From: an uncultured Chthoniobacterales bacterium
Lineage (GTDB): Bacteria; Verrucomicrobiota; Verrucomicrobiia; Chthoniobacterales; UBA10450
Assembly (NCBI GenBank): GCA_955652255.1
Contig: CATPAW010000166.1
Span: forward strand, 1-5,641
Direction of reading: 5' to 3'
DNA: 5,641 nucleotides
Shown in pieces: positions 1 through 5,641 of this stretch. Under the pieces are notes generated by a model that saw only the letters and a program-made list of their open reading frames with translations, did not search any database and had not been told where the DNA came from. The position numbers were made by a program, and so were the translations under genes. How positions within the stretch are numbered: the stretch's first letter is position 1; every line of letters starts with the position of its first letter.

Positions 1-176
1 GGCACGTCCTTTGTGATAACTTTGGCGACAAGAACCTGTCTCACCGGCGGCTGGGCCGCTTTGGCCTCGCTGGCCCTGTGTTGAAAAATCCGATACAAAA
101 CAAAGGCGGCGAGCAGGACGAAGAGAAGATAGGCCCACCAGGGAATAGTTTGGTTTGAGATGCGCGTGCGCTTCAT
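1..176 (-). CDS. Efflux membrane-fusion (periplasmic adaptor) protein, N-terminal fragment
   Basis: Only the first 58 codons are present; the gene runs off the left edge of the window. What is seen: a basic N-terminus (MKRTR), one hydrophobic segment at about residues 13-30 (starting IPWWAYLLFV), then a charged, alanine- and glutamine-rich linker, and the stretch VRQVLVAKVITKDVP at about residues 45-59. A single N-terminal anchor followed by a 'V.VA.V...DVP' strand is the usual beginning of HlyD/RND-type adaptor subunits, which bridge an inner-membrane pump to an outer-membrane channel. There is no lipobox cysteine, so it should be held by an uncleaved signal anchor. The ATG (174-176) overlaps the stop of the upstream marR-like gene as ATGA, and a weak purine-rich site (GAGAAG on the minus strand, 183-188) lies 6-8 bases before it; both support this start. 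Whether the partner pump is RND or MFS (EmrAB-like) cannot be told, as the barrel-sandwich domain and the pump gene lie outside the window. Confidence 0.72.
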   Translation of the reverse strand, partial: MKRTRISNQTIPWWAYLLFVLLAAFVLYRIFQHRASEAKAAQPPVRQVLVAKVITKDV

Positions 177-721
177 TTGGATCTTCTCGTGGCGCCGCGG
201 AGCGCCTTTTTGTTTGTAATCGGATGGCCATCCCTTTTTTGGCCGTTGTGACGCAAACGAACGGAGGATATAGCAATCCTTCGTGCTTCATCGCGCCTTT
301 CCGCTTTCTCGCAAATCCGTATGAGCACTTTGATGCAGGTTCGCAGTTCGGACGCTGGAATGTCGGCAAGCAATTCATGTCGAAGTTCGTCCGCCACCGT
401 TTTGATCTGAGCGATAACGCGCTGGGTGCGCCGGCCGAGGTGCACCATGTTGCAACGGCGGTCATGCGGCGAGCTCTGACGCGTCACCCAGCCTTCTCTC
501 TCCAGGCGATGCAACAACGTCACCACCGTCGGCTCCTCGACGCCCAGTCGCGCCGCGATTTCCGCCTGCGTAAGCGCGTCAGGGGCGATAGACAAATGCA
601 AAAGCGTCCGCCACTTCGCCTGGCTTAAACCCATCGGCTTGAGCCGCTCGTCCAATTTCAGCCGCCAGGCGCGAGCGGTTCCGTGCAACAGTGGACCAAA
701 CGTTTCCCAGTCAGATTTCAT
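173..721 (-). CDS. MarR/SlyA-family transcriptional regulator
   Basis: A 182-residue winged-helix regulator, probably a homodimeric repressor of itself and of the adaptor gene that follows. Seen: dimerisation-type helix at residues 8-30 (LHGTARAWRLKLDERLKPMG), the family-typical 'GLSQAKWRTLLHL' helix at 31-43, a helix-turn-helix at about 51-73 (TQAEIAARLGVEEPTVVTLL), and the wing at 79-95 containing the conserved D87-R88-R89 that in MarR proteins positions the wing in the DNA minor groove. The overall pattern is closer to SlyA than to EmrR. SlyA-like proteins are usually about 145 residues; this one carries roughly 40 extra C-terminal residues rich in Arg and Lys (from about 143) with no recognised fold. 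The start ATG (719-721) is preferred because the MarR domain begins within ten residues of it, although no good Shine-Dalgarno precedes it. The ligand is unknown; MarR proteins beside efflux genes commonly respond to phenolic or toxic small molecules. Confidence 0.92.
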   Translation of the reverse strand: MKSDWETFGPLLHGTARAWRLKLDERLKPMGLSQAKWRTLLHLSIAPDALTQAEIAARLGVEEPTVVTLLHRLEREGWVTRQSSPHDRRCNMVHLGRRTQRVIAQIKTVADELRHELLADIPASELRTCIKVLIRICEKAERRDEARRIAISSVRLRHNGQKRDGHPITNKKALRGATRRSK

Positions 722-723
722 GG

Positions 724-757
724 ATCGGAATTACTTAGCATGCTAACCAATTCCGAT
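724..757. promoter_or_regulatory. Nested palindromic operator for the SlyA/MarR-like regulator
   Basis: The core TTAGCATGCTAA (735-746) is a perfect 12-bp palindrome and differs at one position from the SlyA consensus TTAGCAAGCTAA. It is flanked symmetrically by outer arms ATCGGAATT (724-732) and AATTCCGAT (749-757), separated from the core by unsymmetrical dinucleotides (AC and CC). In all, 30 of 34 positions obey the dyad. It ends two bases before the regulator's start codon and begins just downstream of a perfect -35 box, so a bound dimer should block transcription initiation. Operator identity follows from SlyA family knowledge; autorepression is inferred from position. Confidence 0.85.
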
Positions 758-772
758 TTGCGGCCCTGTCAA
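744..772 (-). promoter_or_regulatory. Probable promoter of the marR-like/efflux operon
   Basis: Read on the minus strand, a perfect sigma-70-type -35 hexamer TTGACA occupies 772-767, five bases past the glycosyltransferase stop. With a 17-bp spacer the -10 position falls on 749-744 (TGGTTA), a poor match, inside the palindromic operator. The -35 box is convincing on its own and its placement right before the operator is suggestive, but the -10 element is not resolved. It would let the regulator and efflux genes be transcribed independently of the upstream glycosyltransferase gene. Confidence 0.45.
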
Positions 773-776
773 ACGT

Positions 777-2204
777 TCAGGGTCCTACCTCGAACAGGAT
801 CATCTCGCGTTTGCGGTAATCCGTTATCCGACCGACCTGATGCGTCCGGCAGGGCGCCCACTTTTGCGTACTTGCCGCTTCCTCTTCGATCTCGGTGCGG
901 ACAAGGAAATAATGCGTATCGGCCGGGAGTTTCGTGATGTGGCTCACATACTCAAGCGGCGCTTTTACGTAGAAAAACAGCGGTTGATAATCCGGATCCA
1001 CCGCGTAAAGCGTCTCGCTCACCGGCACCATGGCATTAATCTCCGCGGCGGCCTTTTTTATCTGCTGCCTGTTTCTCAAAACGAGCGCGGTGAACGGATA
1101 TCCAATTCCGCCGATCACCAGTCCAAGGCCGACAAAGACTGCCGCCACCTTAGCCCACACTCGTTCTCTCGCCATTCGCATTTGGTAAGGCCAGCGCAGC
1201 GCATTGCCGGCATAGCTCATGGCCAGCAACCATGAGGCTGGAACCAATACCGGCATGCTGTATCTGGGCAGCGCGACCGGCACGAGATTCATACCGATGA
1301 ACGGCGCCACAATCCCCCAGGTGAGAGCACGCGCGAGGCGCCGCTGCGTCTCATCCTGGAATTTTACAAACCGCACGAACGGGAACAGGACCACCCAAGG
1401 CAGGAAATAGACGAGAGAGCGCGGGACATTTTGGATCCAACTCAGAAAATTGAAATCGGTGGCTCTCAACCGGCCGCTGAATTGAGCCGACCACTTATGC
1501 ACCGTTGCTTGCGTGGTCGTACTCTGGAGGAAGGGAATCGCCCAAGCTGCAAAAATGGCGAGCATAATGGCGAGCGCGGCAAAGTGCGCGGGATGGACAA
1601 GCAGACGCCAGTTCTTCGTCTGCCACAGGACAGCGAAGACGAGCCCGTAGAAAAATACGAGATGAGTCGGGCCTTTTGCCAGCAGAGCAAGCCCGAGAAA
1701 AATCGATGCCGGAACCCAAATGAGCCATGGCGATTTTTTTTGCAACCAGAAGCTTAACCATAAAATGATCGCGAGACCGGAAAGTGACACGTAGAGCCCT
1801 TCGATCTCGATTGATCGCCCTTTTTCTATCATGCCGATATTCGTCAACCAAATGAGCGCGGCGATTGTTGATCCGCTCGGACCAAGACTGGCGCGCGCGA
1901 CTGTAACAAACGCGATTGCGACCGTGAGCACCGAAAGCGCTGAGGGCAGGCGGGCTGTCCATTCATTTCGCACGCCAAAGATTTTGAACGACGCCGCCAC
2001 CACCCAGTTCACCAGCGGCGGCTTGCGGAAATACGCGCTCCCTCCCACTTGCGGGACAATGTAATTGCCGGTTTCAAGCATCCGGATCGCCGGTAAAATC
2101 CGGCGTCCCTCTTCTCCTTTAATCGCGAGAGAACCAAGTGCTGGAAGATAAATCGCCGCCCAAACTAAGAGCACGATCAATAAACTTTTAGGCTGCGAAA
2201 CCAT
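777..2204 (-). CDS. ArnT/PMT-like (GT39 superfamily) membrane glycosyltransferase
   Basis: A 475-residue polytopic membrane protein resembling lipid-phosphate-sugar-dependent transferases (ArnT, PMT, 'phospholipid carrier-dependent glycosyltransferase'). These act on the outer face of the cytoplasmic membrane with a polyprenyl-phosphate sugar donor; the acceptor here is unknown. Seen, numbering from the chosen ATG: first membrane helix at about 7-27; an acidic loop GEEGRR (30-35) where the family carries its catalytic acidic residue (D/E-E-x-R); the hallmark YFRKPPL (58-64); FGVRNEWTARLPSAL (76-90); the AKGP motif (176-179); the LPRYSMPVLVPASWLLA helix (312-328). About 11-12 hydrophobic helices are followed by a soluble C-terminal domain of about 95 residues, as in ArnT. 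ATG (2202-2204) was preferred over an in-frame TTG at 2243, which would add 13 hydrophilic residues encoded by a short tandem repeat. Neither start has a clear ribosome binding site. It diverges from nusA and has no functional link to it that I can see. Confidence 0.85.
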   Translation of the reverse strand: MVSQPKSLLIVLLVWAAIYLPALGSLAIKGEEGRRILPAIRMLETGNYIVPQVGGSAYFRKPPLVNWVVAASFKIFGVRNEWTARLPSALSVLTVAIAFVTVARASLGPSGSTIAALIWLTNIGMIEKGRSIEIEGLYVSLSGLAIILWLSFWLQKKSPWLIWVPASIFLGLALLAKGPTHLVFFYGLVFAVLWQTKNWRLLVHPAHFAALAIMLAIFAAWAIPFLQSTTTQATVHKWSAQFSGRLRATDFNFLSWIQNVPRSLVYFLPWVVLFPFVRFVKFQDETQRRLARALTWGIVAPFIGMNLVPVALPRYSMPVLVPASWLLAMSYAGNALRWPYQMRMARERVWAKVAAVFVGLGLVIGGIGYPFTALVLRNRQQIKKAAAEINAMVPVSETLYAVDPDYQPLFFYVKAPLEYVSHITKLPADTHYFLVRTEIEEEAASTQKWAPCRTHQVGRITDYRKREMILFEVGP

Positions 2205-2207
2205 CGG

Positions 2208-2228
2208 GTTGTTGGATGTTCGATGTTG
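2208..2228. repeat. Three tandem heptamers, GTTGTTG-GATGTTC-GATGTTG
   Basis: Three consecutive 7-bp units of consensus G(A/T)TGTT(G/C) lie just upstream of the glycosyltransferase ATG (reading CAACATC/GAACATC on that strand). I recall similar GATGTTC/GATGTTG heptamer strings in intergenic regions of Verrucomicrobiota genomes, but this is memory and not a search. The repeat argues that the bases between the in-frame TTG at 2243 and the ATG at 2204 are non-coding leader. With only three units it could also be chance. Confidence 0.5.
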
Positions 2229-2261
2229 AGTCTTTAAGGTCAAATCAAACCGAACCGCAGC

Positions 2262-2289
2262 TTGACGACGCAGCGGACAAAGCTAAGTT
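2262..2289 (+). promoter_or_regulatory. Candidate nusA-infB promoter
   Basis: In the 160-bp divergent intergenic region, TTGACG (2262-2267) matches five of six positions of the -35 consensus. It is followed after 16 bp by TAAGTT (2284-2289), a three-of-six match to the -10 element. Transcription would start near 2296, about 70 bases before the nusA ATG and about 20 bases before the terminator-like hairpin. No better plus-strand candidate was seen in 2205-2364. No convincing promoter for the divergent glycosyltransferase was found in the same interval. Confidence 0.4.
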
Positions 2290-2314
2290 ATCCTTCTAGT
2301 CCGCGCGCTGATCG

Positions 2315-2342
2315 GAGTGGGAACTGGTGTCCCACTCTTTTT
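2315..2342 (+). terminator. Terminator-like hairpin in the nusA leader (candidate attenuator)
   Basis: GAGTGGGA (2315-2322) and TCCCACTC (2330-2337) form a perfect 8-bp stem with a 7-base loop (ACTGGTG), immediately followed by TTTTT (2338-2342). This is the layout of a plus-strand intrinsic terminator. No plus-strand gene ends upstream within the window, and the complementary strand has no T-tract, so it does not serve the glycosyltransferase gene. It lies 22 bases before the nusA ATG, where it could limit or regulate entry into nusA-infB. It could instead be a dispersed palindromic repeat or the end of a small leader RNA. Confidence 0.65.
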
Positions 2343-2364
2343 AGTCTGCGGGCTACATGTTTTT

Positions 2365-3615
2365 ATGAACGCAGAATTTATAGCCATGCTCGACTACCTT
2401 GAGCGAGAGCGCGGGATCAAACGCGAAATCCTACTCGAAGCGGTCTCGAACGCGCTGCTCTCGGCCTCAAAGAAGAGCGTTGGCGCGTCGCGCGACCTGC
2501 GCATCGATATCAATCCGACGACCGGTGAGATTCGCGCGCTCGCGAATTTGCTGGTGGCCGATCATGTCAGCAATCCACAGGACGAGATTGAGCTTTCGAG
2601 AGCACGCAAAATCAAACCGGACGCAAACATCGGTGACACGGTCGAGGTGGAAGTGACGCCGCGAAATTTTGGCCGCATTGCCGCACAGACCGCTAAGCAA
2701 GCGATGATGCAGCGAATTCGCCAGGTCGAAAAGGAAATGATTTACGAGGAGTTCAAAGATCGCGCGGGCGAAATCGTCAGTGGGACGGTGCGGCGTTTCG
2801 ATCGCTCGGATGTCATTCTCGATCTTGGAAAATTTGAAGCCATCATGCCACAACGCGAACGCGTGGTCGTGGAAGATTACAATGTGGGCGACCGGCTCCG
2901 CGCCTACGTGGTCGCGGTCGAAAACGGCATCCGCGGTCCCGAGATCATCGTCTCGCGCAGCCACCCGAATTTCGTGCGTCGTCTTTTTGAATTGGAAGTG
3001 AGCGAAATCGCCGATGGCACAGTCGAGATTCGCGGCATCGCGCGCGAAGCCGGTTATCGGACGAAAATCGCGGTCTGGAGCGCGAACGAAAAAGTGGACC
3101 CGGTTGGCGCTTGCGTCGGAATGCGCGGTTCTCGCGTCAAAAATATTGTCCGCGAACTGAACAATGAAAAGGTGGATATCATCCGCTGGAGTTCCGACCC
3201 TAAGGAATTTGTGCTCGAAGCGCTTAAACCTGCCAAAGTGAAGAACCTTGTGTTCGATACCGAGAAGAAGAGCGTGCAGATTTCCGTCGACGAAGATCAA
3301 CTTTCGCTCGCGATCGGAAAAAAAGGACAAAATGCGCGTTTAACTTCGCGGCTCACTGGTTGGGAGATTAACATCGGCAAGGACATTTCGGCCACAACCG
3401 CGGTCGAACAAAAAGTGGCGCAAGCGGCGCAGGCGCTCGCGGGTGCGCTGCCCATCACTGAGGAGCAGGCGCTTACGCTTGTGAAATCAGGTTTCACCAA
3501 CTTGGAAGGATTGCGCGATGCGGACGTGCAGGATTTTGTGGATATTCTCGCGGTCGACGAAACGAAGGCGCGAGAGATTCATGAGGCGGTGCACCGGCAA
3601 GAGCTCGTGCAGTAA
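2365..3615 (+). CDS. nusA: Transcription termination/antitermination factor NusA
   Basis: A 416-residue NusA that binds RNA polymerase and nascent RNA and modulates pausing, termination and antitermination. Domains in order: N-terminal polymerase-binding domain (about 1-125; MNAEFIAMLDYLERERGIKR is the usual opening); S1 RNA-binding domain (about 134-200); the signature EIADGTVEIRGIAREAGYRT; KH1 with GMRG at 252-255 inside DPVGACVGMRGSRVKNIV; KH2 with GKKG at 318-321 inside SLAIGKKGQNARL; then a short C-terminal region (about 360-413) holding one helix-hairpin-helix-like unit (ITEEQALTLVKSGFTNLEGL). It lacks the two long acidic repeats of the 495-residue E. coli protein, as is common outside gammaproteobacteria. 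An upstream in-frame GTG at 2317 was rejected because it lies inside the leader hairpin and adds a non-conserved stretch. The Shine-Dalgarno is weak. infB follows after 55 bases in the same direction; rimP is not upstream. Confidence 0.97.
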   Translation: MNAEFIAMLDYLERERGIKREILLEAVSNALLSASKKSVGASRDLRIDINPTTGEIRALANLLVADHVSNPQDEIELSRARKIKPDANIGDTVEVEVTPRNFGRIAAQTAKQAMMQRIRQVEKEMIYEEFKDRAGEIVSGTVRRFDRSDVILDLGKFEAIMPQRERVVVEDYNVGDRLRAYVVAVENGIRGPEIIVSRSHPNFVRRLFELEVSEIADGTVEIRGIAREAGYRTKIAVWSANEKVDPVGACVGMRGSRVKNIVRELNNEKVDIIRWSSDPKEFVLEALKPAKVKNLVFDTEKKSVQISVDEDQLSLAIGKKGQNARLTSRLTGWEINIGKDISATTAVEQKVAQAAQALAGALPITEEQALTLVKSGFTNLEGLRDADVQDFVDILAVDETKAREIHEAVHRQELVQ

Positions 3616-3617
3616 AT

Positions 3618-3646
3618 ATGGCTCTGGTTTAACCCGCTCGAGCCAT
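3618..3646 (+). promoter_or_regulatory. Intercistronic inverted repeat between nusA and infB
   Basis: ATGGCTC (3618-3624) and GAGCCAT (3640-3646) are perfect 7-bp inverted arms around a 15-base loop, which itself contains the small palindrome GGTTTAACC (3626-3634). It begins two bases after the nusA stop. There is no proper T-tract after it (only GAAATTTTAG), so it is unlikely to be a full terminator. It may act in mRNA processing, partial attenuation or 3'-end protection of the nusA segment. Its role is not established by the sequence. Confidence 0.45.
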
Positions 3647-3670
3647 GAGCGAAATTTTAGAGAAACAACA

Positions 3671-5641
3671 ATGGCAACGAAGACGAGCAGCAAGACTGCA
3701 GCGCGCAAATCGCCCGCGCGCAAAACTGCTGCTGCCCATAAACCGGCCGCGCCGAAAGCCAAGGTTTCGAAGAAAAAACTAGAGGCTGACGCCGAGTCGG
3801 CGAAATCGCGCGCTCAGCAGCCATCCTCCGCAAAACCCGCGCCGCAAACTGCTCCGGCGCCGCGACATGAAGTCGAGAGCGTGTCGCTCATCGACAAAAA
3901 AAAGGCCCGCAAAAAAGCGGAAGAAGGTGAAGTAAAACCGAAGCGCGACGTTCTACCACCGATTTCACGCATCCGAGCATCGCTGGAAACACCGGTTGCT
4001 GGCCCAACAGCCGCAGCGCCAGTAAAGCCACAACCGGCGCCAGCGCCTCCAGCAGAACCGCCGAGTATCATTGTCGATGGTAAAACTGCGCCGCCGACTG
4101 CTGTCGCGCCGCCTGCGGAGGCCGAAGTGGAGCCCCAGAAAGTCATCCACATCAAGCCGCCAATCATCGTTAAACAATTGGCAATCGAGCTCGGATTAAA
4201 ACCGCATCAACTCATCGCGGAGCTGATGGCATTCAACATTTTCGCGAATATCAATCAGACAATTGAGCCCGATATCGCAGCCAAAATTTGCGAGGACCAC
4301 GGGTTTGTTCTTGAAAAAGAGCGCCGCGAGAAAGGCGCCGGTGTTCACAAGGTCGAGCAGGTTATCGTCGCGCCTCCGCCTCCGATCATCGAAAAGGAAG
4401 AAGAACTCAAGCCACGCGGTCCCATCATCACATTCATGGGCCACGTTGATCATGGCAAAACCTCGCTCATGGATGCGATTCGCAAGACGCGGGTCGCCGC
4501 AGACGAAGCTGGCGGGATTACGCAGCACATCGGCGCTTATAGCGTCGATCACAACGGAGCGAAAATTACCTTTATCGACACCCCAGGCCACGCCGCTTTC
4601 ACAGCGATGCGTGCGCGTGGTGCTAACGTGACCGACATCGTCGTGCTGGTCGTCGCAGCGGACGACGGCATCATGCCGCAAACGATTGAGGCAATTAATC
4701 ACGCCAGGGCCGCGCCCCATGTAAAAATCATGGTCGCGATCAACAAAGTCGATCTTCCCTCGGCCAACATCGACAAGGTGAAGAAACAATTGCAAGAGCG
4801 CGAGCTCACACCGGAGGATTGGGGAGGCGAAACGATCGTTTGTCCCGTCTCCGCAACGAAAGGCACAGGCATCGCTCACCTGCTCGAGATGATGACGTTG
4901 CAAGCGGAAGTGATGGAACTTAAAGCATCGCCCACCGCCACGCCGCGTGGCACCGTGATTGAAGCGCAAGTCGACGCAGGGCGCGGTCCCACCGCCACCG
5001 TTATCGTGCAAATGGGAATGTTAAAGATCGGCGATCCTTTCATTTGCGGCGATTACAGTGGCAAAGTGAAATCGCTCCTGGACGATCGCGGCCAACCGAT
5101 CAAGAAAGCTGGTCCCTCGACACCGGTGAAAGTGCTCGGTTTCACGGGACTGCCGAACGCGGGCGATGAACTTCTCGTCATGGAATCGGAACGCTCGGCG
5201 AAGACTTTAAGTGAGGAACGTTTGCTCGCGAAGCGCGCCGATAAATTGACCGTGCCGCAGCGCGCCACGCTTGAGAGCTTGCTCGAAGCGGCCGACGGGA
5301 AAAAAGTTTTGCGCATTGTTTTGAAATGCGATGCGCAAGGCTCGCTCGAAGCGTTGGTCGGTGCGCTGGAACAGATCGAAAGTAAAAAGGTCGATTTGGA
5401 AATTATTCACTCAGCGGTCGGACCCATTTCCGAATCGGATATTTTGTTGGCGAGCGCATCGAACGCCGTCGTGGTCGGCTTTAATGTGAAGGTCGAGAAC
5501 ATGGCCGTCTCCGCGGCGAAACACGAGGGCGTACAAGTCAAGCTTTACAGCATCATTTACGAACTGCTCGATCAAATCAAAGAAGCGATGGCCGGTTTGC
5601 TCGAGCCCGAACATCGAGAAACGGTCATCGGACATGCCGAA
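3671..5641 (+). CDS. infB: Translation initiation factor IF-2, C-terminus beyond the window
   Basis: A GTPase that places initiator fMet-tRNA in the ribosomal P site and promotes subunit joining. The frame is open for 657 codons to the right edge; by comparison with the family about 120 C-terminal residues, including the fMet-tRNA-binding domain, are missing. Seen in order: a low-complexity Ala/Lys/Pro-rich region (1 to about 155); an IF2N domain (about 160-215; IHIKPPIIVKQLAIELGLKP); then the GTPase with G1 GHVDHGKT (257-264), G2 GGITQHIGAY (281-290, T284), G3 DTPGH (303-307, catalytic-type H307), G4 NKVD (358-361) and G5 SATKG (394-398). Domain II follows (from about 430; GTVIEAQVDAGRGPTATVIV), then domain III (from about 545; LRIVLKCDAQGSLEALVGAL and ISESDILLASASNAVVVGFN). 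The last residues, ETVIGHAE, match the usual linker to the final domain. The ATG at 3671 is the first in frame after nusA and has a weak GAGA-type site about ten bases upstream. All GTPase residues look intact. Confidence 0.97.
   Translation, partial: MATKTSSKTAARKSPARKTAAAHKPAAPKAKVSKKKLEADAESAKSRAQQPSSAKPAPQTAPAPRHEVESVSLIDKKKARKKAEEGEVKPKRDVLPPISRIRASLETPVAGPTAAAPVKPQPAPAPPAEPPSIIVDGKTAPPTAVAPPAEAEVEPQKVIHIKPPIIVKQLAIELGLKPHQLIAELMAFNIFANINQTIEPDIAAKICEDHGFVLEKERREKGAGVHKVEQVIVAPPPPIIEKEEELKPRGPIITFMGHVDHGKTSLMDAIRKTRVAADEAGGITQHIGAYSVDHNGAKITFIDTPGHAAFTAMRARGANVTDIVVLVVAADDGIMPQTIEAINHARAAPHVKIMVAINKVDLPSANIDKVKKQLQERELTPEDWGGETIVCPVSATKGTGIAHLLEMMTLQAEVMELKASPTATPRGTVIEAQVDAGRGPTATVIVQMGMLKIGDPFICGDYSGKVKSLLDDRGQPIKKAGPSTPVKVLGFTGLPNAGDELLVMESERSAKTLSEERLLAKRADKLTVPQRATLESLLEAADGKKVLRIVLKCDAQGSLEALVGALEQIESKKVDLEIIHSAVGPISESDILLASASNAVVVGFNVKVENMAVSAAKHEGVQVKLYSIIYELLDQIKEAMAGLLEPEHRETVIGHAE

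Noticed and set aside
191..211. Plus-strand hairpin GGCGC...GCGCC followed by TTTTT, terminator-like
   Set aside because: It lies inside the 3' part of the marR-like gene on the opposite strand, and no credible plus-strand gene precedes it. The stem is only 5 bp. Probably chance.
155..628. Plus-strand open frame opposite the marR-like gene
   Set aside because: It is antisense to a gene with clear MarR/SlyA motifs, shows no recognisable domain, and its composition is what the complementary strand of that gene would give.
2317..2364. Upstream in-frame GTG start giving a 432-residue NusA
   Set aside because: The 16 extra residues (MGTGVPLFLVCGLHVF) are encoded by the leader hairpin, are not like any NusA N-terminus I know, and the ATG at 2365 gives the standard beginning.
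2467..3330. Long minus-strand open frame (287 codons) within nusA
   Set aside because: nusA is certain in this interval from its S1 and KH motifs. The antisense frame has His/Asp/Arg-rich composition typical of a complement shadow in a GC-biased gene.
3645..3782. 45-codon frame starting MSEILEKQQW before and overlapping infB
   Set aside because: It is very basic and overlaps the start of infB in another frame. Its ATG is part of the inverted repeat after nusA, and after the first ten codons the content is just the shifted reading of the Ala/Lys/Pro-rich IF-2 start. It is not in frame with infB, so it is not an alternative start.
3814..4177. Minus-strand Gly/Ala-rich frames opposite the infB 5' region
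   Set aside because: They are the complement of the Ala/Pro-rich low-complexity N-terminal region of IF-2; the repetitive Gly/Ala/Ser composition follows from that alone.
4196..5011. Long minus-strand open frame (271 codons) within infB
   Set aside because: It is directly antisense to the IF2N and GTPase domains of IF-2 with all G motifs intact; no domain is recognisable in it.

Overview
The window looks like a piece of a bacterial chromosome, moderately GC-rich, with protein features (IF2N sequence style, NusA style) that resemble the Verrucomicrobiota (Chthoniobacterales-like soil lineages). The assignment rests on recalled family resemblance and a short intergenic heptamer repeat, not on a search, so it is tentative. 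No tRNA, rRNA, CRISPR array, transposase or insertion-sequence end was seen.

Layout: two divergent blocks. The left block (1-2204) is read on the minus strand. In the direction of transcription it holds a membrane glycosyltransferase of the ArnT/PMT (GT39) superfamily (2204-777), a SlyA/MarR-type repressor (721-173), and the first 58 codons of an efflux membrane-fusion (periplasmic adaptor) protein (176 to the left edge). The repressor stop and adaptor start overlap in ATGA, so those two are an efflux operon of the familiar MarR plus adaptor type. Directly upstream of the repressor start sits a nested palindrome whose 12-bp core differs by one base from the SlyA consensus, next to a perfect -35 hexamer. 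This is very probably the autoregulatory operator.

The right block (about 2262-5641) is read on the plus strand and is the core transcription/translation operon nusA-infB. NusA is complete (416 aa from the preferred ATG). Translation initiation factor IF-2 is cut by the right edge after 657 codons, within its C-terminal part. rimP, which precedes nusA in many bacteria, is not there; the divergent glycosyltransferase occupies that side. The nusA leader carries an 8-bp GC-rich stem followed by five T, i.e. an intrinsic-terminator-like hairpin between the likely promoter and the start codon. Since NusA itself modulates hairpin-dependent pausing and termination, this is the most interesting regulatory candidate in the window.

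Essentially all of the window is ordinary coding sequence. No undescribed multi-gene system is visible. The points worth a second look are regulatory: the compound SlyA-like operator and the terminator-like nusA leader, with smaller oddities in the nusA start region and in the A-rich 5' part of infB.
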